Positions 1-5,811 of a stretch of DNA of 43,956 bases are shown piece after piece (positions within the stretch are counted from its first letter, which is position 1; every line of letters begins with the position of its first letter). A model generated the notes under the pieces. The model searched no databases, was not told the origin of the DNA, and worked only from the letters and a program-made list of their open reading frames with translations. Source of the stretch: Bacillota bacterium (GTDB taxonomy: Bacteria; Bacillota; Clostridia; Peptostreptococcales; Acidaminobacteraceae); contig JAGXHV010000034.1 of the NCBI GenBank assembly GCA_024636005.1, positions 1 through 43,956 on the forward strand. Reading direction: 5' to 3'. Position numbers and translations under genes: made by a program.

Positions 1-933
1 ACGGATAAAGGTGTGGTCAAGGCTGTTGACGGAAACTCATTTGTATTAAGAGAAGGTGAAACCCTCGGAATCGTTGGAGAGTCAGGCTGTGGTAAAAGCA
101 TCACTGCAATGAGCATCCTCAACCTCATAGAGAAGCCGGGTAGAATTGTGACGGGCTCCATCAAGTTCAACGGCGAGGAACTCGTCGGTATCTCTGACAA
201 GAAGATGAGAACGTACAGAGGCAACGAGATTTCGATGATCTTCCAGGAGCCTATGACGTCACTCAATCCTGTATTCAGAGTGGGCGAGCAAATTGGAGAA
301 TCATTGATTCTTCATCAAAACATGTCCAAAAAAGAAGCACACAATAGAGCAGTTGAACTTTTACAACTTGTAGGAATTCCTAGAGCGGAAAAAATCGTAA
401 GAGATTATCCGCATCAGCTTTCAGGCGGAATGCGCCAAAGGGTCATGATCGCCATGGCACTTGCATGTAACCCTAAAATACTCATAGCGGATGAACCGAC
501 AACAGCACTGGATGTGACCATTCAGGCACAGATTCTGTCGCTGATGAACGACCTTCAAAAGAAGACGAACACATCGATCATGCTCATAACTCACGACCTT
601 GGCGTCGTCGCGCAAATGGCGTCTCATGTTCTGGTCATGTACTCGGGTAAAATCGTGGAATCTGCATCGGCAATCGACATATTTGACAATCCGAAACATC
701 CTTACACAGTGGGACTTCTAGAATCCATTCCGAACCTGGACGAGGACAGAGAGAGACTTAACAGTATAGAAGGCATTGTTCCTAATCCGTTCTATCTTCC
801 AAAAGGATGCTATTTTGCACCTCGTTGCAAGCACGTTATGGACAGATGTCTCGTTGAACAACCTGAGGATTATAACGTCGGTGACAATCACATCACAAAA
901 TGTTTCTTATACAGCCAGAAGGAGGGGAAATAG
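1..933 (+). CDS. oppD: Oligopeptide/dipeptide ABC transporter ATP-binding protein, OppD/DppD type (5' truncated by window edge)
   Basis: This is one of the two ATPases that power uptake of peptides by a binding-protein-dependent importer at the inner face of the membrane. The frame is open from base 1, so the true start lies upstream; the GTG at 13 is internal. Visible motifs are Walker A GESGCGKS (visible residues 26-33), the signature LSGGMRQRV near 140, Walker B with ADEPTTALD near 163-171, and a C-terminal oligopeptide-transporter domain with the cysteine-containing [14 protein letters not shown] segment. The next gene starts on the base after its TAG stop, so the two are translated together. 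Permeases and a binding protein are expected upstream of the window. The OppD versus DppD/AppD label rests on family resemblance; the substrate cannot be told. Confidence 0.93.
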   Translation, partial: TDKGVVKAVDGNSFVLREGETLGIVGESGCGKSITAMSILNLIEKPGRIVTGSIKFNGEELVGISDKKMRTYRGNEISMIFQEPMTSLNPVFRVGEQIGESLILHQNMSKKEAHNRAVELLQLVGIPRAEKIVRDYPHQLSGGMRQRVMIAMALACNPKILIADEPTTALDVTIQAQILSLMNDLQKKTNTSIMLITHDLGVVAQMASHVLVMYSGKIVESASAIDIFDNPKHPYTVGLLESIPNLDEDRERLNSIEGIVPNPFYLPKGCYFAPRCKHVMDRCLVEQPEDYNVGDNHITKCFLYSQKEGK

Positions 934-1911
934 ATGAATGATAAAATTCTTGAAGTCAGAGACATAAAAAAATATTTCCCAATCAAAGGCGGATTCGCTC
1001 AAAAGACAATTGCAAATGTCAAAGCGGTTGACGGTGTATCGTTTGATGTCCTCAGAGGCGAGACCATAGGGCTTGTTGGTGAGTCGGGCTGTGGTAAGTC
1101 CACACTCGGAAGAACCATCGTTAGACTGTACGAGCCAACTGAAGGTGAAATCATCTTCAATGGCAAAGACATCTCTGGTCTCAGAGGCAACGATCTTAAG
1201 CACCTCAGACAACAGATGCAACTCATATTCCAGGATCCTTATTCATCACTCAATCCGAGAATCAACGTCATGAACCTTGTCGGTGAAGCGATGCTTGCAC
1301 ATGGTCTGGCTAAAAAGGGTCAGGACCTTGCGGATAAAGTGACAGAAGTCATAGAAATGTGCGGACTTTCAGCATACCATGCCTACAGATACCCACACCA
1401 GTTCTCAGGTGGACAGAGACAAAGAATCGGCATCGCAAGAGCCCTTGCTCTCAATCCCGATTTTGTGGTCGCTGATGAGCCTGTATCGGCACTTGATGTG
1501 TCCATTCAGTCTCAAGTTCTGAACCTTATGATGGATCTTCAGGAGAAGATGGGTCTCTCATATCTTTTCATATCACATGACCTGAGCGTCGTAAAGCACA
1601 TCAGTGATAGAATCGGTGTCATGTACCTTGGATCGATGGCTGAGATGGCAGATAAGAAGGACCTTTATAACAATCCATCACATCCTTACACCAGAGCACT
1701 TTTATCGGCGATTCCGGTACCGAATCCGAACAGGATCAAGAAGATGGAACCGATCATCGGCGAGATTCCGAGCAACGTGAATTTGCCGGAGGGCTGTAAG
1801 TTCCATACAAGATGTCCATATGCGAAAGACATCTGTAGAGAGCTCATACCACCGAACAAAGAAGTGGGCCCAAGACATTTCGCGGCTTGCCACTTTGCAG
1901 GAGAAATTTAA
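934..1911 (+). CDS. oppF: Oligopeptide/dipeptide ABC transporter ATP-binding protein, OppF/DppF type
   Basis: This is the second ATPase of the peptide importer (325 aa, normal for OppF). It shows Walker A GESGCGKS (49-56), the ABC signature FSGGQRQRIGIARAL, Walker B VVADEPVSALD, a switch histidine in ISHDLSVV, and the C-terminal oligopeptide-transporter domain ending in a Cys-rich part (CKFHTRCPYAKDIC). The ATG immediately follows the stop of the upstream ATPase, with GGAGGGG as ribosome binding site inside the end of that gene. The OppD-OppF order is the usual one for the last two genes of an opp/dpp operon. Substrate specificity is not visible because the binding protein is outside the window. 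Confidence 0.93.
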   Translation: MNDKILEVRDIKKYFPIKGGFAQKTIANVKAVDGVSFDVLRGETIGLVGESGCGKSTLGRTIVRLYEPTEGEIIFNGKDISGLRGNDLKHLRQQMQLIFQDPYSSLNPRINVMNLVGEAMLAHGLAKKGQDLADKVTEVIEMCGLSAYHAYRYPHQFSGGQRQRIGIARALALNPDFVVADEPVSALDVSIQSQVLNLMMDLQEKMGLSYLFISHDLSVVKHISDRIGVMYLGSMAEMADKKDLYNNPSHPYTRALLSAIPVPNPNRIKKMEPIIGEIPSNVNLPEGCKFHTRCPYAKDICRELIPPNKEVGPRHFAACHFAGEI

Positions 1912-1922
1912 ACTGATATAAT
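1895..1922 (+). promoter_or_regulatory. Sigma-A-type promoter for the 58-aa membrane protein
   Basis: TTGCAG (1895-1900), a 16-base spacer and TATAAT (1917-1922) with an extended TG at 1914-1915. It overlaps the end of oppF, so the small gene downstream can be transcribed independently of the transporter. Confidence 0.55.
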
Positions 1923-1966
1923 ACTAGTAAAATGATAAACGAAAGAATCGTTGGAAAGAGGTTACC

Positions 1967-2143
1967 ATGTTTCAAAAAGTCAAAGATGTTCTAAGAAAAA
2001 AGGAACTTGATCCTGACAAAGCGGATGTCGAACTTGAAAAAGGGGATTTTCTAGCGCTGTTCATTGCGGCGTCAATGACCATGCTTCCGGTTTTGATTGG
2101 AATATTTGCACTCTTTGCACTGTTGACGTGGATCATATTCTAA
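1967..2143 (+). CDS. Small single-pass membrane protein, unknown function (58 aa)
   Basis: The frame runs ATG to TAA over 58 residues, with GGAAAGAGG ten bases upstream as ribosome binding site. The first half is charged and predicted cytoplasmic (MFQKVKDVLRKKELDPDKAD). The second half is one long hydrophobic segment (about residues 31-58) that ends at the C-terminus with WIIF. It lies between a promoter at 1895-1922 and a strong terminator at 2161-2200, so it could be a one-gene transcription unit. I do not recognise a family. Its position after a peptide transporter may be incidental. Confidence 0.65.
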   Translation: MFQKVKDVLRKKELDPDKADVELEKGDFLALFIAASMTMLPVLIGIFALFALLTWIIF

Positions 2144-2160
2144 TCGATTTAAGTTAAAAC

Positions 2161-2204
2161 AAACCCCAGGTTGGCACAAATCATGCCATCCTGGGGTTTC
2201 TTAT
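2161..2204 (+). terminator. Intrinsic terminator after the opp operon and small membrane gene
   Basis: AAACCCCAGG (2161-2170) pairs perfectly with CCTGGGGTTT (2190-2199), and an inner TGGCA/TGCCA pair extends the hairpin. The T-tract is short. Confidence 0.75.
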
Positions 2205-2269
2205 AAAATGATATTTAAGTAAATGTTAATAACTTGGTAAGTTCGATTTAATGGTTTTAAACTAAAATT

Positions 2270-2304
2270 AAAAAAACACCTTCAATGTGAATCGAAAGTG
2301 TTTT
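2270..2304 (-). terminator. Intrinsic terminator downstream of tRNA-Thr
   Basis: On the minus strand AAAACACTTT pairs with AAGGTGTTTT, followed by a T run. It lies directly 3' of the tRNA gene. Confidence 0.65.
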
Positions 2305-2309
2305 AAGAA

Positions 2310-2385
2310 TGGAGCCGACGGAGAGATTCGAACTCTTGACCTACGCCTTACCATGGCGTTGCTCTACCTGCTGAGCTACGACGGC
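2310..2385 (-). tRNA. tRNA-Thr (anticodon GGU), CCA encoded
   Basis: On the minus strand a 76-base cloverleaf is visible: acceptor GCCGTCG/CGTCGGC, D-arm with GCTCAGCAGGTAGAGC, anticodon stem ACGCC/GGCGT around loop ATGGTAA (anticodon GGT, reads ACC/ACU), T-loop TTCGAAT, discriminator T and encoded CCA. Two pairs are imperfect, T5/T68 in the acceptor stem and A49/C65 at the base of the T-stem. All loop-conserved bases are intact. It is a solitary tRNA with its own promoter and terminator. Confidence 0.93.
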
Positions 2386-2397
2386 ATGTCCTTAGTT

Positions 2398-2426
2398 ATT
2401 ATAAAGGATTTTTGTAGAAATAACAA
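2398..2426 (-). promoter_or_regulatory. Promoter of tRNA-Thr
   Basis: On the minus strand TTGTTA (2421-2426), a 17-base spacer and TATAAT (2398-2403) lie 13 bases before the tRNA 5' end. Confidence 0.75.
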
Positions 2427-2468
2427 GAGTCATTTTACATCAAAGTTTCAATGGTGATGGGGGATCAT

Positions 2469-4157
2469 ATGAAAAAAGAGAAAAAAGTACTATGGATCAT
2501 GTCTTGGAAATTTTGGTTTATTCTTGCAACGATAATTATGCTCGTGGCCTTTACATGGTCAGAGAAAACAATAGAAGAAAAGCAACCCTCACCATCATGG
2601 TCAATAGGTGTGGAAAGCGTAACAGGACTGACTTCGGATTACAGAAAAATTGACATCAACATCAATTATGATCAAACTGGGTTTATACTCACTCATATAG
2701 ATAAAGAAGGTATAAAACTACATAAACTGGATTGGTATGGTCGAATAATTGATGAAAAACTGTTTGTGCATGATGAACTCGACAAGTTGAGAGTGATTGA
2801 AATAGAAAACGTGGACGCGGGCTACTACATCTATTTGAGTGACAGAAAAAAACTGGAACGTCTCACGGTGGATGCTTCCACAATGGAAGTCATAGACAGA
2901 CAAATCGTATCTGAACATTCCGAACATTTTTCAGCATCAGGAGAGTTTTTAATCGTAGGGGATGACGAGATTACTGAAATCTACGACGGACTGGAACTCA
3001 TAAATACAGTTGATGCCTATGTGAATTTGAAAAGCCTTACACTTGAAGTCTCAGACAAAAGTATTGTGGCGGCACTCAATGCCGAAGATGGTGGCAGGTT
3101 TGTCAAAATATCGGATGGCGTCATGGAAGTCATTGATGCGACTACAGTCGCCGAGCAGAAAGCTTATGGATATTACAAAGACATTTATATCGAGAATGGC
3201 GTAATCACCATAGCAAGCAGTTTATTTGATCATTTGTCACCGGGCACACCGACGGTCATGGGCATATGGCAACTTGATGAGAGCACTTCGAAGGAATTAT
3301 CATTCAGACCCTTCTATCATGTGAGAACCGATCTTGATCCAATCATTACAAGCGTTGAGGACAATCAAGTCAGTTATGTGCTCGGTGCACTTCAAACCCT
3401 GGATCATATCAATAAAGGACTCTCGAGATACCCTCAGACACGTGGTGGACAATTCACAAATATCTCCCAGTATTCGCGCGATGGGGATATCATGATTGAA
3501 AATTCCAGACTCACGATCACCAGAAATTATCCTGTTGGTTATCACTATTTTGAAACACCAAATGGACCTGTACTGCTTTGGGCGGATAAAGTGGGTCAAA
3601 CCACAAATATTTATTTGGCAGGTGAAGGCTCAGAGTGGATCAGTTATGCCAAACAAATGCACAAGACAGACTATGTCATGCTGATTCTCGCATCGGTCGT
3701 CGCATTTGCGAATAATGTATTTTTTGGACTTGTGACCCTGATTACCAAGATTTCACCAATCCTTTGGGTAATCGTATTGGTCACAGTATTAGCTCTTTTA
3801 TATCAAAGATTTGCACCATTTGATGATGAGCGCAAAAGACAACAAGTTTATTATGCTTTGATTCTGTTTACTATTGGATTCAAATTCTATATCACAGCTA
3901 TAGACAACTCAGATTTTCTGTTTTATGGACACATATATCCATTTTTGTTCGGTAACCCTGTGGTCATGACAGTGTTGCCTCTTGCAACGTCCGCATATGC
4001 GCTTTGGATGCTTTATCTTTGGCGTAGGGAGCATCCTTATTATACGAGTCAAGCACTGAACTACAGCCTGTTTTTAGGCTTTGAGATCTATATTTATATG
4101 TTTGGTTTTATGACCTATTTTGTATCGGCACTTGTAAAAAATAATTTCATGATGTAG
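2469..4157 (+). CDS. Membrane protein with large extracellular domain, unknown function
   Basis: The product is 562 aa. I chose the ATG at 2469 because GATGGGGGA sits 5-14 bases before it; in-frame ATGs at 2451 and 2457 lack a site. An N-terminal transmembrane segment (about residues 8-27) is followed by roughly 370 residues rich in short beta-strand-like stretches and tyrosines, predicted outside the cell and propeller-like in texture. About five transmembrane helices follow (from YVMLILASVVAF to the end). No catalytic motif was recognised. The gene stands alone, divergent from the tRNA and convergent with the ExbB/ExbD operon, sharing a terminator with it. A sensory or surface role is possible but not shown. 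Confidence 0.85.
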   Translation: MKKEKKVLWIMSWKFWFILATIIMLVAFTWSEKTIEEKQPSPSWSIGVESVTGLTSDYRKIDININYDQTGFILTHIDKEGIKLHKLDWYGRIIDEKLFVHDELDKLRVIEIENVDAGYYIYLSDRKKLERLTVDASTMEVIDRQIVSEHSEHFSASGEFLIVGDDEITEIYDGLELINTVDAYVNLKSLTLEVSDKSIVAALNAEDGGRFVKISDGVMEVIDATTVAEQKAYGYYKDIYIENGVITIASSLFDHLSPGTPTVMGIWQLDESTSKELSFRPFYHVRTDLDPIITSVEDNQVSYVLGALQTLDHINKGLSRYPQTRGGQFTNISQYSRDGDIMIENSRLTITRNYPVGYHYFETPNGPVLLWADKVGQTTNIYLAGEGSEWISYAKQMHKTDYVMLILASVVAFANNVFFGLVTLITKISPILWVIVLVTVLALLYQRFAPFDDERKRQQVYYALILFTIGFKFYITAIDNSDFLFYGHIYPFLFGNPVVMTVLPLATSAYALWMLYLWRREHPYYTSQALNYSLFLGFEIYIYMFGFMTYFVSALVKNNFMM

Positions 4158-4184
4158 TTTGAGTGGATCAAACAACAAACAAAT

Positions 4185-4221
4185 AAAAACAGCCCTTTCA
4201 AATTGAGAGGGCTGTTTTTTA
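4185..4221. terminator. Bidirectional intrinsic terminator
   Basis: AAAAACAGCCCT pairs with AGGGCTGTTTTTT around a loop of about ten bases. A-rich and T-rich flanks on both sides let it serve both the gene ending at 4157 and the convergent gene ending at 4225. Confidence 0.85.
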
Positions 4222-4224
4222 AAA

Positions 4225-4602
4225 TTATTCGACAGTATACATATGACCTGAATCTTTTAACAGTTTTTCAACGGATTCAAACAGCGAATTATTGGCCATC
4301 TCATCCACAAGAATGAACAAATGATCTTCTGGTGCATCTGTGATGATGGACTCCAGTGTCACCATCAGAATGCTTTCATTTTCGTATATGATGTTGTTGT
4401 CATTGATCAATATGGTGGACTCGGTACTGCTGACTGTTTCTGGATTTTCAGTATCGGGTGCATCCGAAGGTGAATTCAGAAAAAGTCCATCTCCAAGGCC
4501 GAACCTTCCATCAAGCAAGATGAGCACTAGAATTAGAAGTATAAGAATCAATATGCTTTTGAACCATCGTCGTTTCTTTTTTTTATTGTCTGAGAAGCTC
4601 AT
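4225..4602 (-). CDS. Single-pass membrane protein, third gene of the ExbB/ExbD-like operon
   Basis: This 125-aa protein has a lysine-rich N-terminus (MSFSDNKKKKRRWF), one leucine/isoleucine transmembrane segment (about 15-32) and an acidic extracytoplasmic tail. Part of the tail (LESIITDAPEDHLFILVDEMANNSLFESVEKLLKDSG) resembles the mixed alpha/beta end of ExbD-like proteins but is too short to assign. I took the ATG at 4602, which has AAAGGTGG upstream, over a GTG at 4611. It starts 17 bases after the ExbD-like gene. The topology suggests a partner or load protein of the channel. No family was recognised. Confidence 0.75.
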   Translation of the reverse strand: MSFSDNKKKKRRWFKSILILILLILVLILLDGRFGLGDGLFLNSPSDAPDTENPETVSSTESTILINDNNIIYENESILMVTLESIITDAPEDHLFILVDEMANNSLFESVEKLLKDSGHMYTVE

Positions 4603-4619
4603 GGTAACCACCTTTCTAT

Positions 4620-5174
4620 TTATGGTTTGGGGAGGAAGAATGTCTGATCGATGCCAAGTTCCTGAATCAATTCGGTAATGCTTTCAGAAACCAGTAGGTA
4701 TGCGTAGCGATACACATTGCCATCCTCTTCAAGAGTGAACAGCGTCATGATGTTGGATACTTTGTCGGCTTGCAGTTCATCCATCAAGGTCTTTTTTATG
4801 CGACTCTTTTGAGCAATCCTTGCATCAGGGGTGCTTTGATCTGTATATAACAAGTAGAGATCTGTTGGTTTATCGTTGATCCATAGACGGTTGCCTGTGG
4901 TTCTCAGCGAAACGTCCAGAACGTTGATTTTATCTTCAAGAAAACCGTATTTGACCAAATCGAATGGTTCGATTTCGGAAACAGGTGTAGTGGACTCTAT
5001 AGCTTCAAGTTTCACTTCCAGGGCGTTGATCTGACTTTGATAGTTTTCGATGGAGGTGTCATATGCCTCCGATTGATTCTTTGTCTCGATTTGTGAATTC
5101 AACAGTATGACAAATAATAAAATGAGAAATACATCAATCAGAGGTGTGAAATCCATCCAATTGTTCTTATGCAT
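4620..5174 (-). CDS. ExbD/TolR-family biopolymer transport protein
   Basis: The protein is 184 aa with a short cytoplasmic N-terminus, one transmembrane helix carrying the ExbD/TolR hallmark DFTPLIDVFLILLFVILL (residues 8-25), then an extracytoplasmic part with a coiled-coil-like stretch (QIETKNQ...LEAIES) and a longer C-terminal domain. Asp14 in the PLIDV motif matches the proton-carrying aspartate of ExbD. The start is the ATG at 5174, with GAGG seven bases upstream. It overlaps the end of the ExbB-like gene by 8 bases (ATGCATAA), which implies coupled translation and a fixed ratio. In the known family these proteins form a proton-driven motor complex with ExbB/TolQ. The load in this organism is unknown. 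Confidence 0.85.
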   Translation of the reverse strand: MHKNNWMDFTPLIDVFLILLFVILLNSQIETKNQSEAYDTSIENYQSQINALEVKLEAIESTTPVSEIEPFDLVKYGFLEDKINVLDVSLRTTGNRLWINDKPTDLYLLYTDQSTPDARIAQKSRIKKTLMDELQADKVSNIMTLFTLEEDGNVYRYAYLLVSESITELIQELGIDQTFFLPKP

Positions 5175-5682
5175 GAGCGTCCTCAATTCGACTCACTTGA
5201 TCCAATCTTTCTAGAATCAATTTGAGGTTCTCCTGATTTTGCTCGACGATTGGACCGAGTGCAGCGTCTATGGCTTTGAAGACGAGTGCGAAAATCAGTC
5301 CCCAAAGGGTCGATGTGAGTGCCACTGTAAAATTGAGTGCGACTTCCTGTTGTGATAGATCGAGCATGCCAAGCAGCGAGATGATTGTTCCAAGCATACC
5401 GAGCATTGGAAAAGCGCTGTTGATAGAAGTGAAAATACTGTAGAAGTGAATCTCATCAGAACGCATGCTTTTCATGGCATTGAGATCCATTTTCTTATCG
5501 TTCTTGCCACGTATCCTTTCCATTAGAAGATCAATGGGAACGTAGACCTTTGGTTGAAGATGGTCTCTTAACTGGATACTGGAGCGTTTGGCGCGTGGAT
5601 AGATATAAAAGCCATTGATCAACGCCACCATTATAATCAAAAGATCATAACCGAGTAGATTTGTTGCAATGATTTTTAACAT
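5167..5682 (-). CDS. MotA/TolQ/ExbB proton-channel family protein
   Basis: The protein is 171 aa. There is an N-terminal transmembrane helix (about 8-28), a cytoplasmic segment, then the family core with two helices (about 88-107 and 118-143): FPMLGMLGTIISLLGML and VALTSTLWGLIFALVFKAID. The second carries the small/Thr-rich pore helix typical of ExbB and TolQ. A short C-terminal coiled coil follows (QNQENLKLILERLDQ). It is at the compact end for the family (TolQ/ExbB are usually over 200 aa). It is first in a three-gene operon with an ExbD-like partner, so the pair should form a proton-driven stator-like complex. It is not flagellar MotA because no MotB peptidoglycan-binding domain follows. 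Confidence 0.87.
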   Translation of the reverse strand: MLKIIATNLLGYDLLIIMVALINGFYIYPRAKRSSIQLRDHLQPKVYVPIDLLMERIRGKNDKKMDLNAMKSMRSDEIHFYSIFTSINSAFPMLGMLGTIISLLGMLDLSQQEVALNFTVALTSTLWGLIFALVFKAIDAALGPIVEQNQENLKLILERLDQVSRIEDAHA

Positions 5683-5722
5683 AGTTGGCCTCCTCTTGAT
5701 GGTCTATTACTATTTTACCACA

Positions 5723-5739
5723 AATTGAAATGTTCAATT
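5723..5739. promoter_or_regulatory. 17-base palindrome between the divergent exb-like and pullulanase promoters
   Basis: AATTGAAATGTTCAATT has seven-base arms around a three-base centre. It lies just upstream of, and touches, the pullulanase -35 box and falls in the promoter region of the divergent operon. It is a candidate operator; the regulator is unknown. Confidence 0.4.
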
Positions 5740-5766
5740 GAGTAAATGTGACAAATTTGGTATAAT
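5738..5766 (+). promoter_or_regulatory. Sigma-A promoter of the pullulanase gene
   Basis: TTGAGT (5738-5743), a 17-base spacer and a perfect TATAAT (5761-5766). It lies 46 bases before the start codon. Confidence 0.8.
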
Positions 5767-5781
5767 TGAAACAATAAATGC

Positions 5782-5793
5782 GCAACCGATTGC
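5782..5793. promoter_or_regulatory. LacI/MalR-type operator overlapping the pullulanase transcription start
   Basis: GCAACCGATTGC is an inverted repeat with a central CG, the architecture bound by LacI-family repressors including MalR. It lies 15 bases after the -10 box, where a repressor would block initiation or early elongation. The regulator is inferred and no LacI-type gene is in the window. Confidence 0.55.
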
Positions 5794-5811
5794 ACGTGGG
5801 GGGAGAAGGGA

